Origin: Spirosoma radiotolerans
Lineage (GTDB): Bacteria; Bacteroidota; Bacteroidia; Cytophagales; Spirosomataceae
Length of the DNA stretch: 64,000 nucleotides
Direction of reading: 5' to 3'
NCBI RefSeq assembly: GCF_000974425.1
Contig: NZ_CP010429.1
Coordinates: 1,984,001 to 2,048,000 of the forward strand
The notes under the pieces are model-generated. The model was not told the origin of the DNA. It was given only the letters and a program-made list of their open reading frames with translations, and made no database searches. This document shows, piece by piece, positions 43,661-54,134 of the stretch (positions are counted from its first letter, which is position 1; each line of letters opens with the position of its first letter). Made by a program: the position numbers and the translations under genes.

Positions 43661-44238
43661 TGACAGCTGATCAAGAATCTACAAAAAATCGGATCTTAAC
43701 CGAAGCGATTACAGTCTTCCAACAAAAAGGGCTTCTTGGAGCCCGTATGCAGGAGATTGCCGATAAAGCAGGCATCAATAAAGCGATGCTGCACTATTAT
43801 TTTAAAACCAAGGAAGAATTGTTCAGCCAGGTCTTCCAACAGGCACTTACTTTATTTGTCGTTAACATCCAGCAGATTCTGGCCAGTGAGAGGACACTAG
43901 TCGAGAAAGTAAGTCAGTACGTTGATTATACAACGTCTGCTTTGTCAGCCAATCCAAGCATTCCGTCGTTTGTTTTACACGAACTGAATCGGGATCCGCT
44001 GCGCCTGGTAACCTACTTTGCCGGAGACAATCGACTTAATTTAACCCGATTTACGCAGCACTTTTCGTCTACTCAGCAGGCTAACCAGTTTTTTGCCAAC
44101 ATGGTCTCTCTTTGCATATATCCCTTTGTAGCCAGACCCATGATGGAAAAATTGTTCGGTATGTCCCCCCAGGCGTATGATCAATTTCTACTTCAGCGTA
44201 AAGAATTGATCAAGAGTCAGTTAATGCAACAACTTTAA
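43660..44238 (+). CDS. TetR-family repressor
   Basis: 192 residues. TetR N-terminal HTH: STKNRILTEAITVFQQKGLL, then GARMQEIADKAGINKAMLHY with YFKTKEELF. The C-terminal ligand domain is unassigned. Operator-like palindromes at its own start and upstream of the next gene suggest it represses itself and the membrane-protein/HupE genes that follow. Ligand unknown. The gene that follows starts about 115 bp downstream and is not overlapped. Confidence 0.9.
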   Translation: MTADQESTKNRILTEAITVFQQKGLLGARMQEIADKAGINKAMLHYYFKTKEELFSQVFQQALTLFVVNIQQILASERTLVEKVSQYVDYTTSALSANPSIPSFVLHELNRDPLRLVTYFAGDNRLNLTRFTQHFSSTQQANQFFANMVSLCIYPFVARPMMEKLFGMSPQAYDQFLLQRKELIKSQLMQQL

Positions 44239-44255
44239 TTTTTTTTGTCATGTCA

Positions 44256-44275
44256 TTAACCAACTGGTTAGTTAA
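44256..44275. promoter_or_regulatory. TetR operator 2
   Basis: TTAACCAACTGGTTAGTTAA: one change from operator 1, lying between the TetR stop and the membrane-protein start, where it would block transcription of the 44354-46121 pair. Confidence 0.7.
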
Positions 44276-44353
44276 TTCTAATACTATAACCTAATAACAC
44301 GACTACATTTTTCAGTCTGTTCATCCATTCTTATTTTGACCTTCCAGCTACTT

Positions 44354-45562
44354 ATGCAGCCCTCTACACTGGCTACCCGCTTATGGATTATTTTTGGCGC
44401 CATTACCGTTGCACTTATTGGCTGCATCCAGTTTAGTAAAGGGCTGGGGATAGAGTATGGGCTAATTAGTGGAGTTGCCTTCTTAGGCTGGTGCCGTTGG
44501 TCAACTAAATCGGTGCGTTACCAAGTAGACCTTGTGCCGTATTATATCGGTTCCATCGTGTGTCTATTGATCTTAAATACGATCCGATATGCCACTCACG
44601 CCCATGAATTTATCCAGCTTATTTATCCCTTTGGGGGCCATTCGTCAGGCGCCAGCGGGTATGCCAACTGGTTTTTGCCCCAAGTGTGTCTACCTGTCTC
44701 CGGATTGCTGATTGGTGGTTACTTGCTCAGTAAGCGACAACGAATCGGCCTTTTCTTCGCCTGGTGGGGCTTTTTATTTGGTGTAGCCGAATCGCTGCTT
44801 CAGTTTATCATCGACTTGACTCATCCAGCCAGCTACCTGCCTCTTTATATCGTGGGGACACTGACGGCGATGGGCCTGTTTTACGTCAGCGCTTGTGGAC
44901 TGCTTCGATTGAGTAAACCAAAAGTGGGCAATAGACCCAGTATCGAACAGGCAAATCCTTTAACGACTCGTCAAATCAATCTATGGTCAATGCTATTCAT
45001 CAGCTTTATGGCAGTTTATGCTGTCACCTTGTATGTTCAGGCGGGACTTTTACCCGTCGGAGTCATTATGGGCTCGATGATGGGTGGACTGATTGGTTGG
45101 CGTAAAACGACCGCCCGCTACTGGGTAGATCCCTATCAGTTGGTACCCTTGTATTTACTGCTACAAGCGCTGTTTTATATCCATGTGGGAGAAGAAGTAC
45201 TGACCCACTTTAATCAGCAAATTACGGCTCTTTCCGGACATGCCTGGCCGGATGAGGAGTTTAACTACCTCATCACTCTGGTCGGTCCAGCTATTTGGGT
45301 ACTAGCGGCCTATAGCCTTTGGCGTGGCCAAGCCTTTGGCCACTTCATTCTCTGGTTTATGATCGTGGGTATGATTCTGGGTGAACCTACCCATATTGTA
45401 GTTTTCCCGGTGGTTCGTCTGCTTCGGCAGGGCGGGGGGTACACCTACTTCTCAGGCATGTATACAGCGTTATTCCCCATGATACCGGCTATTCTCGCGC
45501 TCTTCAGAATTGTAAGTGAGACCAAGAAACAATCATCTGATATCTATGAGAAACAGGCTTGA
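44354..45562 (+). CDS. polytopic membrane protein, unknown family
   Basis: 402 residues from the ATG at 44354 (MQPSTLATRLW); a TTG start at 44336 adds six. About ten to eleven helices, for example IIFGAITVALIGCIQF, IGLFFAWWGFLFGVAESLLQ, QLVPLYLLLQALFYIHVGEE and PAIWVLAAYSLW. Histidines and glutamates inside or next to helices (HAHEF, HVGEEVLTH, HIVVFP) could bind a metal or a metal-loaded partner. The gene runs directly into the HupE/UreJ gene with a 17-bp overlap, so the two are co-translated and probably cooperate. Family not recognised. Confidence 0.65.
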   Translation: MQPSTLATRLWIIFGAITVALIGCIQFSKGLGIEYGLISGVAFLGWCRWSTKSVRYQVDLVPYYIGSIVCLLILNTIRYATHAHEFIQLIYPFGGHSSGASGYANWFLPQVCLPVSGLLIGGYLLSKRQRIGLFFAWWGFLFGVAESLLQFIIDLTHPASYLPLYIVGTLTAMGLFYVSACGLLRLSKPKVGNRPSIEQANPLTTRQINLWSMLFISFMAVYAVTLYVQAGLLPVGVIMGSMMGGLIGWRKTTARYWVDPYQLVPLYLLLQALFYIHVGEEVLTHFNQQITALSGHAWPDEEFNYLITLVGPAIWVLAAYSLWRGQAFGHFILWFMIVGMILGEPTHIVVFPVVRLLRQGGGYTYFSGMYTALFPMIPAILALFRIVSETKKQSSDIYEKQA

Positions 45563-46121
45563 TCAAGCTATAATACAGAGTTTCCTGCTATTTGTCATGG
45601 TCAGTGCCCCCTGTTGGGGTCATGGCTTTGGGGGCAATGGCCTGCTTCACCCACTGACGGGACCAGACCATGTGCTGGCTATGCTGGCCGTTGGCATCTG
45701 GAGTGCTCAGGTAGGGGGCCTAGCTCTGTACATGGTGCCCGGCTGTTTCTTGGGCATGATGGTGGTAGGGGGATTAGTAGGTCTTTGTCAGCTTGTGGAG
45801 CAATCGAGTGAGTTGATGATTGCCTTATCCGTGCTTGTAGTAGGGGGAGCCATTCTATTGGATAGACGTATATCTGGCTGGATTACCAGTGTAGGAGTAG
45901 GATCGTTTGGTTTTAGTCATGGCTTAGCACATGGCCTGGAAATGAATCAGACGGTGACACCGATAACTTATATGATTGGTTTTTTGATTACCACGCTGGG
46001 CCTTCACCTGATCGGGGCCGTGGGCGCTTTGTTGCTCCTGGAAGACAAGCATGGCCGCCGGTACATACAGCTGCTGGGTGCCGGAATAGGGCTACTTGGC
46101 GTTTGGTTATTATTAAAATAA
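45546..46121 (+). CDS. HupE/UreJ-family membrane protein
   Basis: 191 residues from the ATG at 45546. Signal-like N-terminal helix, then the family motif GLLHPLTGPDHVLAMLAVGI (H-P-x-x-G-x-D-H), with a second G-F-S-H-G-L-A-H-G motif before the last helices. The conserved histidines and aspartate are thought to bind nickel or another transition metal; HupE and UreJ are nickel-permease-type accessory proteins of hydrogenase and urease. No urease or hydrogenase gene is in the window, so metal transport is inferred from family. Overlaps the preceding gene by 17 bp. Confidence 0.85.
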   Translation: MRNRLDQAIIQSFLLFVMVSAPCWGHGFGGNGLLHPLTGPDHVLAMLAVGIWSAQVGGLALYMVPGCFLGMMVVGGLVGLCQLVEQSSELMIALSVLVVGGAILLDRRISGWITSVGVGSFGFSHGLAHGLEMNQTVTPITYMIGFLITTLGLHLIGAVGALLLLEDKHGRRYIQLLGAGIGLLGVWLLLK

Positions 46122-47180
46122 ACTTAACTCCGACTGGCCAACTCTTCACAATGTGCCGATCAATTGATAATCAACCATATGTAAACCAAGTCGCCAAAAC
46201 TACCTTTCCTCTACGTCTCCTTAAACGCTCATTTATAAAACAAAGGAACGTTCATGTGTCTAGTATAAAAATTTGGGCGTATAAAAAGATCAAGCTATCA
46301 TCAATTACATGCCCTTTCAACCCTGTGACGTGTTCAGTGAAAAGTAGCAAGCCCTGTTTTAGTAGTCCACTGAGTTAAAGTATGCTAACCTCAATGTTCA
46401 GTTAAATCTAGCCGCTCTTTTGACAGGTTCAGCCACTTTCTTAATTAGTATTTACTACGACTTGGAATTTCCTGTTTGCTATTTTATTGGTAATCCTCAT
46501 CTCTAGGGGCCGTGTAACTGTACTGAGTCTAATACCAATCCACCTGGAGGCTTAGATACACAGGAAGCCGAGCCTTTTGACAATCTAACTCATTATGTCA
46601 AGGCAAATCTGTGGAGCCTGCCGCCACGCTGGCTGTCGAAGCAGTAGGGAAGATTACGCTCGTGAATTATGGAAAGTAACTACAACAGAAAAGTAAGCTT
46701 GAAAAATGATATAATGAATATTAAGCCGAAGGCATATAATGTCGTGTCTACAAGATAGATAATCGTTTTTTGTTCACCCATGATTTCATTACAGGTTAGA
46801 GCTTAGCCTGTACTTAATGGTATTTTAATCTTTTACGAGAGTATAGGTTTTAGTATTATTCTTTATTAATTTATTTAAAGTAATCATCTTTAATAAGAGA
46901 AAAACTTTAGAAATTAAATAAACTCTTCGTATTTAATTCTCAGCCGTTTATACCAGAATGGCTTATAGAGCCTGTTTTAAAAAGCATTAAAATTTTAAAG
47001 GATTTTTTAATTAATTCTTTAGGATGTCGTGAAATAATGGAATGATGAGCGGTATAACTAGTTGTCTATGAGTATTTTCTGCAATAAATCTGGACTTTGT
47101 CTGGGCACAGAAAATCGCGACTTAGTTCTACATAGTTTGCTATACAATTTTACTTTTTTACATCTTAACTCACAAAACGT
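46122..47180. other. long AT-rich region upstream of SusC
   Basis: No coding region supported. The second half is very AT-rich (46830-47020) and is typical of a long regulatory leader before susC genes. I found no ECF-type promoter that I could name. Short frames such as 46103-46378 have no structure. Confidence 0.4.
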
Positions 47181-50100
47181 ATGAAAATGACTATACAGAA
47201 ATGCATCTGTAGAATTGGCAGGTTTACGCAGTTTATTCTGTTAAATGTTTTATTGTCAAAACTACTCATTGTGAACGCTGGTGTTCCTACTCAAAGAACG
47301 ACAGCAGATATACTTATTTCCGGAAAAGTTATCGATTCGGAAACTCAAACAGCAGTGCCGGGGGTGAACATTATTATTAAAGGAACCGGGACCGGAACAA
47401 CAACAGATACAGAGGGAAATTATAAAATTTCTGTGCCAAATACTTTGGCAACTTTAGTATTCAGCTTTGTCGGTTATGTCAGTCAGGAAGTAAAAGTTGG
47501 AAACCGGAGCACGGTCAACATTACGCTGGTATCCGACGCAAAAGCCCTCGGTGAAGTCGTGGTTATTGGTTACGGCACAGTAAAGAAATCTGACTTGACT
47601 GGGGCGGTAGCGACGATCAAAGGAGAGGAGCTGATGGACAAACCCGTACCCAACGTCTCGCAGGCATTGCAGGGAAAAATAGCTGGGGTTGAGGTCAGCG
47701 TAAACAGCAACGCACCCGGAGCAGCCGCCAAAGTACGGGTTCGTGGTTTAGGGTCGATCAACTCGAACATCGACCCGCTCTACGTTGTCGACGGCGTGAT
47801 TGGGGTGGATGGCAACTCCATTAATCCAAATGACATTGCATCACTGGAAGTACTGAAAGATGCCTCGTCAACGGCAATTTATGGGGCGCGGGGTGCCAAC
47901 GGGGTTATTCTGATTACTACCAAACGGGGCCGGTCAGGCGCTGCCCGTGTTACGTATTCCGGCGATGTAAACGTGAGCGAACTGTACCGTCATGTCAAAA
48001 CGCTGAATTCGGATGAGTTTGTCCAGGTCTATAATCAGGCGTTCGCCAATGGCAGCAAGTTCGACCCCAACGGCGCGACCTGGACACCCCTGGCTCCGCT
48101 CGACCACGCTCATTTTCCACTGCTGTTCGACACGAACAACAAGCCTCTGTATAACACCAATTGGGAAAAAGAAGTCTACAAGCCTGCTTTCTCCCAGAAT
48201 CAGAATCTGAACATTCAGGGGGGGAACGATAAAACCGTATACAGCCTATCACTGGGATATCTGGATCAGAATGGCCTGATGATCAACTCCGGTTTTAAGC
48301 GGTACTCGGTTCGGTTAACGCTCGATAACAACGTTAACAAATGGTTGAAAATAGGTGGTACTGTTTCCGTTATCAACAGCCGGCAAAAGGTAGTTTCGGA
48401 TGGAAACGGTGGCTTGAACGTTCCCCGCGCTGTTACGGAAGAAGTGCCGATTGTACCGGTAAAATACCCGGATGGTACCTGGGCGGGTAATAATGACATT
48501 GCTGGTCTGGAAGGAGCCCCTAACCCGGTCAATACGGCCACGAATCGGTACACGCTCAATAACACGCTGCAGGCGTTGGGCAACGTATATATGCTGTTCC
48601 ACATCACTAAAGACCTGGACTTCAGAACGGATTTGGGCTACAACGTAAATTACCAGAAAAACAACTTCTTCTCTTCTCAGAACCTGCCGCACATCTCGGC
48701 GGATCAGGGTGGGATTGCTGGTATCACCAACAACTCGACCCAGTATTGGCAGTCGGAAAATTACCTGACCTGGAACAAAACCATTAATGAGCATCAACAC
48801 CTGACCGCCTTGCTGGGAGCCTCCTGGCAGCAGTATAACCAGGAAACCAACTATGTTGAAACCCAGAACTTTATCGACGACATTTTTCAGTGGCACAACC
48901 TCGGCTCGGGTTCGGTAAAAAGTTCATCGACCTCCTCGGATTACCAATGGGCCATGAACTCCTACTACGCCCGGTTGAGCTATAACCTCAATGAGAAGTA
49001 CTTATTTACGGCCACTGGCCGCTACGATGGATCATCGAAATTCGGGGCCAATAATAAATATGCCTTTTTCCCATCTGCCGGAGCCGCCTGGCGCGTATCG
49101 GAAGAGGATTTCCTGAAAGGCAACAAAACCATTACCAATTTAAAAGTACGGGCAAGCTACGGCTTATCGGGTAATCAGGAAATTGGTCAGTACCGCTCCA
49201 TTGCGCAGATTCAGCCGACCAACACCATATTAGGAGGCACCCAGCAATCGGCCCTGTTGCCTAGCTACCTGGGTAACCCCAATCTGAAATGGGAAAAATC
49301 GCAGCAATTCGACGCGGGGGTGGAACTGGGTATCGGCGAGGCCATCAACCTGACCGTTGATTATTACAACCGGGTTACCAAAGACCTGTTGTTGCAGGCG
49401 CCCATCCCGTGGTCGGCGGGTGAGCAGAATGCCAATGTCTACCAGAATATCGGCTCGGTCCGAAACTCGGGTATAGAAGTAAGCTTGAACAGTACGAACA
49501 TCCGGAAAAACAACTTTACCTGGACGAGCAGTGTCGTTTTTGCGTCGAACAGGAACCGGATTTTAAAGCTCAATAATGGCAATGCAGATATTTTTCCCGG
49601 TCCTAATTTTCTAGGTCAGACAAACATTCTGCGGGTGGGCGAGCCCATTGGATCTCTGTGGGGCATGACCCGGCTGGGTACGTACGGTTCCAATGAGGCT
49701 GATGAAGCCGCCAAGCACAACCTCAAGCCCGGCGACCGGAAGTATATCTATAATGCCGATGGCAGCAACTACTACAGCATCATTGGCCGCACAACGCCCA
49801 AATGGACGGGCGTACTGAGCAACACCTTCAAGTACGGCAACTGGGATCTCACCGCCGATATCCGCTTTGTGCAGGGTATCAACACGGCGGCCACGTTCAA
49901 GCATTCTACCGAAGATCGGCAGACGCTGGCAAACAGCCTGGCCACCGTGCTGGATGCCTGGACACCTGACCACCAGAATACCATGATTTCGCAGGTGCGT
50001 AACTACAAATTTGCGCAGGATTCGCACTTCGATACGTGGTGGGTAGAAGATGGCTCGTTTATTCGTGGGCAAAACTTTGTACTGGGTTACAACTTTGCCA

Positions 50101-50312
50101 ATTCTGCCTTACAGCGGTTGAAAGTGAATCGGCTGCGGGTCTATGCGAGTGTACAGAACCTGTTCATCATCACCAAGTACAGCGGTTACGATCCGGAGGT
50201 GGATACGTTCAATGCGGGGTACGGATCAAACAGCGCCTTTTCGCAAAACCTCGATTTCTTTTCCTATCCCCGGCCCCGCGTCTGGAATCTGGGCGTAAAC
50301 CTCACTTTTTAA
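47181..50312 (+). CDS. SusC/RagA-family TonB-dependent transporter
   Basis: 1043 residues. Signal peptide, then a carboxypeptidase-regulatory-like domain at about residues 48-125 (ISGKVIDSETQTAVPGVNII; SFVGYVSQEVKVG). A plug domain follows (VVVIGYGTVKKSDLTGAVAT; KVRVRGLGSINSNIDPLYVV; IYGARGANGVILITTKRG), then a long barrel ending YPRPRVWNLGVNLTF, the typical final strand. No anti-sigma interaction (STN) domain precedes the regulatory-like domain. It imports oligosaccharides or other large nutrients across the outer membrane with its SusD lid, powered by TonB. No glycosidase is adjacent, so the substrate is open. Confidence 0.95.
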   Translation: MKMTIQKCICRIGRFTQFILLNVLLSKLLIVNAGVPTQRTTADILISGKVIDSETQTAVPGVNIIIKGTGTGTTTDTEGNYKISVPNTLATLVFSFVGYVSQEVKVGNRSTVNITLVSDAKALGEVVVIGYGTVKKSDLTGAVATIKGEELMDKPVPNVSQALQGKIAGVEVSVNSNAPGAAAKVRVRGLGSINSNIDPLYVVDGVIGVDGNSINPNDIASLEVLKDASSTAIYGARGANGVILITTKRGRSGAARVTYSGDVNVSELYRHVKTLNSDEFVQVYNQAFANGSKFDPNGATWTPLAPLDHAHFPLLFDTNNKPLYNTNWEKEVYKPAFSQNQNLNIQGGNDKTVYSLSLGYLDQNGLMINSGFKRYSVRLTLDNNVNKWLKIGGTVSVINSRQKVVSDGNGGLNVPRAVTEEVPIVPVKYPDGTWAGNNDIAGLEGAPNPVNTATNRYTLNNTLQALGNVYMLFHITKDLDFRTDLGYNVNYQKNNFFSSQNLPHISADQGGIAGITNNSTQYWQSENYLTWNKTINEHQHLTALLGASWQQYNQETNYVETQNFIDDIFQWHNLGSGSVKSSSTSSDYQWAMNSYYARLSYNLNEKYLFTATGRYDGSSKFGANNKYAFFPSAGAAWRVSEEDFLKGNKTITNLKVRASYGLSGNQEIGQYRSIAQIQPTNTILGGTQQSALLPSYLGNPNLKWEKSQQFDAGVELGIGEAINLTVDYYNRVTKDLLLQAPIPWSAGEQNANVYQNIGSVRNSGIEVSLNSTNIRKNNFTWTSSVVFASNRNRILKLNNGNADIFPGPNFLGQTNILRVGEPIGSLWGMTRLGTYGSNEADEAAKHNLKPGDRKYIYNADGSNYYSIIGRTTPKWTGVLSNTFKYGNWDLTADIRFVQGINTAATFKHSTEDRQTLANSLATVLDAWTPDHQNTMISQVRNYKFAQDSHFDTWWVEDGSFIRGQNFVLGYNFANSALQRLKVNRLRVYASVQNLFIITKYSGYDPEVDTFNAGYGSNSAFSQNLDFFSYPRPRVWNLGVNLTF

Positions 50313-50330
50313 CTTTCTTTACGAAACGTC

Positions 50331-51839
50331 ATGAAAATAGTCAGATATAGTTTAGTCGTCCTTGCCCTGCTGACAATGGGGGGCTGCAAAGAGTTCTTAC
50401 AGGAAAATCCAACCGGGTTTATTTCACCCTCTTCCAATGTTTCGAGCGTAAAAGTTGCCCGTGCCTACGCCAATGCGGGCTATGCTAGCCTGCAGGGTTT
50501 TCTGTCTGGCCAGCCCGCGTCCTATGGTGGTAATACCTGGAACCTGCTGGAGTTTGTGACCGGCAAAGTCAATAGCGATTTAGGGCAGACCGGGTTTGCT
50601 ACGTTTCAGAAGCTGGCCTACAACAACTCGTCCTTTTATTTTGATACCTGGTGGCAGCAAATGTACCTAGGGATCGGGAACTGTAATCTGGCCATTCAGA
50701 GCATTCCCTCGATCAATGCCAGTGGACTAACGGACGAGCAGAAAACGAATATGCTGGCAGAGGTGCATACCCTCAGAGCCCTGTATTATTTTCAGTTGGT
50801 GCGCATGTACGGGGCGGTACCGAGTGTAACCAGCACACCTACCGATTTGAATCTGAATGTTCCCCGCACACCGGCGAAGGACATCTATGATAAGATCATT
50901 ATTCCCGATTTGCTTCTGGCCGAAAAATCGACGCTACCCTGGCAGGATAATACGGGGAAGGTGTCGATGGGCGCTGTCGAATCGCTGTTAGCTGATGTAT
51001 ATCTGACCTATGCGGGTGCGGCTATCAACGGTGGCGCGCAGTTTTACGCCGAATCGGCAAAACGATCGCTGAATGTGATTCAAAACGGTGGCTATACCTT
51101 ATTCCCAGAATACACAGATATGATAAACCCGGCCAATAAGAACCTGGGCGAATTTATTCTGCAGGTACAGTATGCCGCCAGCGTTCCATCCATTAACCCG
51201 CTGACGCCCCTCACGATTCCCAACTATTCGGGCATCTCGAAATATGCTGATGAATACGGGTCTGTGTACCCGACGGATCAGTTTATGAAGTCGTTCCCGG
51301 CGGGCGACAAGCGGGCGCAGGACCGGCAGTTTGTATACCGGTCCTATCCCAGTCTGAAAACGGGCGAGACCGTAACGTTCAGAAACACGTACATTTATAA
51401 GTGGTTCGATGTGAACGCGGTAACGAATACGGCCAAGTCCGACCTCAATTATACACTGTACCGGCTGGCCGATGTGTATCTGATGTATGCCGAAGCATCT
51501 AACCGGGCCGAGGGCTCACCTAATGCGAAAGCAGTTGATTACGTCAATAAAATTCGTGCCCGCGCCAAACTGGCGCCAATCGGTGCATTGAGCCAAACCG
51601 CTTTTGAACAGGAGGTGTGGTTGCAGCGCTATTTTGAGTTGTGCTTCGAAAACAAGATGTGGTTCGACATGATTCGTACCCGTAAAGTACACAATGACGT
51701 GACGGGTAACTGGGACGATTTTGTGGGGCACAGAACGGTGTTCGACGCTACATTTACCGAAAAGAATCTGCTCTTTCCTGTGCCTCTTCAGGAGTTGAAC
51801 GTAAACCCGAACCTGTTGCCTAATAATACCGGTTATTAG
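50331..51839 (+). CDS. SusD/RagB-family nutrient-binding lipoprotein
   Basis: 502 residues. Lipobox TMGGC (Cys19). The N-terminal SusD-like domain contains TPR-type helices (SVKVARAYANAGYASLQGF; YYFQLVRMYGAVPSV). Next come IYDKIIIPDLLLAEKSTLPW and a C-terminal RagB_SusD domain (YRLADVYLMYAEASNRAEGS, VDYVNKIRARAKL, ENKMWFDMIRTR). It sits as a surface lid over the SusC channel and delivers ligand. Starts 18 bp after the SusC stop, hence an operon. Intact. Confidence 0.95.
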   Translation: MKIVRYSLVVLALLTMGGCKEFLQENPTGFISPSSNVSSVKVARAYANAGYASLQGFLSGQPASYGGNTWNLLEFVTGKVNSDLGQTGFATFQKLAYNNSSFYFDTWWQQMYLGIGNCNLAIQSIPSINASGLTDEQKTNMLAEVHTLRALYYFQLVRMYGAVPSVTSTPTDLNLNVPRTPAKDIYDKIIIPDLLLAEKSTLPWQDNTGKVSMGAVESLLADVYLTYAGAAINGGAQFYAESAKRSLNVIQNGGYTLFPEYTDMINPANKNLGEFILQVQYAASVPSINPLTPLTIPNYSGISKYADEYGSVYPTDQFMKSFPAGDKRAQDRQFVYRSYPSLKTGETVTFRNTYIYKWFDVNAVTNTAKSDLNYTLYRLADVYLMYAEASNRAEGSPNAKAVDYVNKIRARAKLAPIGALSQTAFEQEVWLQRYFELCFENKMWFDMIRTRKVHNDVTGNWDDFVGHRTVFDATFTEKNLLFPVPLQELNVNPNLLPNNTGY

Positions 51840-52018
51840 GTAACCTTCAGGGAAATCATTTCTGCTAAATCGTCAGGGGTATGTTCAGTAACGAGCGCAC
51901 CACTGATGATTTAATAGAAATGACTTCCCCTGAATCTGTTGCCAGTAGTAGGCTTTCTCCTTTTTTAGCTTCTCATACATTAAGAAACGTTATTGGGTCA
52001 ACTAAAAAGCAACTCATC

Positions 52019-53032
52019 ATGACAGATATCGTGCAACTTCTCGTCGACGAGTTTACCGGTTTTTTTGGTATTCGCCATTGGATGGAGATGTTCCGTTCGG
52101 GCGATTACCAGTCGTTGCTTACCTGGAAGGGCCTCCAGTCGGCTCTTTCTCCACTGATTCCGATCCTGTTACTGATCGAACTGGTTCGGGGAGGTTTGTA
52201 CCGCACCTTTAAGGTGGAAAATTATAAGATGCCCTTTTTGATCTACATTGTCAACCGCTTTATTTCCCGGTATCTCTCCATTGGCGCAGTGGCTTATTGC
52301 ATCGGCTTATTTGAAGGCCACGGTTTGTTGAAGGCTGACCTTACCTGGTACTGGTTCATCTACGGGTATATCGTTTGGGAACTCGCTCACTTTGTCTACC
52401 ATTATCTGGGCCATAAAGTGCGGCTATTTTGGTGCCTGCACTCTACTCATCATGCACCGGAAGACATGAACCTTTCGGTTACGTATGCTCACTTTTTTCT
52501 GGAGGCTCCTTACGCTGATATCATCCGGACTACCATTTGTCTGTTACTCGGGGTGACACCCCCACTTTTGTTTCTCATCATGTTCATTGATGGGACCTGG
52601 GGTGCTTTTATCCACGTAGGCGAGAACCTCCTGAAAGACGGTCGGTTGGGTTTTCTCAATAAAATCTTGCTTACTCCCTCACACCACCGCGTGCACCATG
52701 CCAAGAATCCGCTTTACATGGACACTAACTTTTGTAATTTATTGCCTATCTGGGACAAAGCTTTTGGAACATTACAACAGGAAGAAAAGGAGTTAAAAAT
52801 TGAATATGGCATATCCCGTCAGATCAGGCGGGGTCATTTTGGAGATGCTTATTTCGGGGAGTTCTATGCGCTGTTCATCGATATAAAGCGGGCTCCTGGC
52901 CTGGTAAATAAGTTCTTATACATCATTATGCCACCTGGTTGGAGCCATACCGGCGATCACAAAACGGCGAAAGTGGTTCGACACACGTATCTTCAGCAAG
53001 CTACCGGCGAGCCTGCGGCTCCTGTCAGCTGA
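52019..53032 (+). CDS. sterol-desaturase / fatty-acid hydroxylase superfamily protein
   Basis: 337 residues from the ATG at 52019 (MTDIVQLLVDEFTGFFGIRH); the frame is open to 51881, but those 46 residues lack structure. Four or more membrane helices and the di-iron histidine boxes: HFVYHYLGHKVRLFW, CLHSTHHAPEDMN, and SHHRVHHAKNP. Enzymes of this fold hydroxylate or desaturate lipids at the membrane. Located 41-180 bp after SusD, depending on the start, but I see no functional link to the Sus pair. Substrate could be fatty acids, sphingolipids or carotenoids. Confidence 0.88.
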   Translation: MTDIVQLLVDEFTGFFGIRHWMEMFRSGDYQSLLTWKGLQSALSPLIPILLLIELVRGGLYRTFKVENYKMPFLIYIVNRFISRYLSIGAVAYCIGLFEGHGLLKADLTWYWFIYGYIVWELAHFVYHYLGHKVRLFWCLHSTHHAPEDMNLSVTYAHFFLEAPYADIIRTTICLLLGVTPPLLFLIMFIDGTWGAFIHVGENLLKDGRLGFLNKILLTPSHHRVHHAKNPLYMDTNFCNLLPIWDKAFGTLQQEEKELKIEYGISRQIRRGHFGDAYFGEFYALFIDIKRAPGLVNKFLYIIMPPGWSHTGDHKTAKVVRHTYLQQATGEPAAPVS

Positions 53033-54134
53033 CCCGCTCTACTGGGTTGTTTAACCGGATGGCTTGTTATAATAACTGTCAACCACTACCCTTAACACTC
53101 GGGTCAACTCGTCCTTTTAAGTTTAGATGTTATTCTTAACAGAGGTTTTCTAGTATAAGAAAGGCTGTTAAACTAATGGAATTTGAGCTACGCCTTATTT
53201 ACGAAACTTATATCAAAAATCAATGTGCCTGATTTTTACGTCAAACGGGTACTAGATACAGATTCAAAACGCCTAGCGTACTTTTTGTCCCGTTACTACG
53301 AAAAAAACCGTTTGTAGATAATATACGTGTAATTCCACACGCTTGAAAAGTCTCTTATCTACTGTAATCACACTTGTTGGCTAAGTCAAGAAGCTATGAA
53401 AGCGGTAGAAAACTACGAGTTAGGCCTTCTGGTCACCTGCTCGAAGATGACTCAGCCCATGGCAAAGCTGTAGGCCATCAACTTGCCCTGTAGCAGAAGA
53501 AGCTGGAGATTAAGCAGCCAGCGGTTGAGATTGTCCGAGTTCCGAAAGGGGTTTATTCAGTCAACCACCCCACCAGATCAGATTGGTACAATCCGGTTTC
53601 GTCTTCACCCGATAGCTGACCCATAGGTGTGACTCAGGTCGCCCAGTTTAAGAAAACCTTAACGACCCTCAGCGAGGGCCACTGGGCAAACACCCAAAGC
53701 AAGCAAACTTTTTGGCAAGCAATACCGAGTGAAATAGCGGCCCAAATCATCCATTTCCAAGGTGGGGCTGGTCCTCGGGTTCCGGAGCATCAACTTGAAG
53801 CTTACCTACAGGCCCGGAATTATCTTCAAGAAACAAGGATAGCCATCTCATTACGGTGTTGATTATGTTTGGGGAACGCCTTTGTACCAACATGGCTCAA
53901 TACTACTTATGCCAACGAAAACGTACGGGCTATCCCAATAAGCTTACTTACCACTACGCGACAGATGAATTGGAAACCGATGTCCTTCCTAAAACCATAA
54001 GTCAAGGGTTTTTGGACGGTTCGGTTGGCACAATCAGCTATTCGACTCAATTAGTATATCGACGGACCCCTTGATGATAAGGGAACGATTGATTCGTAGC
54101 CGACAAGGTATTTTACTAACTAATCTTACCGCCT
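53033..54134. other. 1.1-kb region without supported genes
   Basis: Several short frames exist (53629-53862, with a GTG start; 53856-54074) but have no signal, domain or clear ribosome site. A lone reverse TTGACAG head of the dispersed element is at 53064-53082 (reverse strand TTGACAGTTATTATAACAAG). Confidence 0.4.

Noticed and set aside
46103..46378. 91-codon plus-strand frame after HupE
   Set aside because: Starts inside the HupE gene and is rich in Ser/Lys with no pattern.
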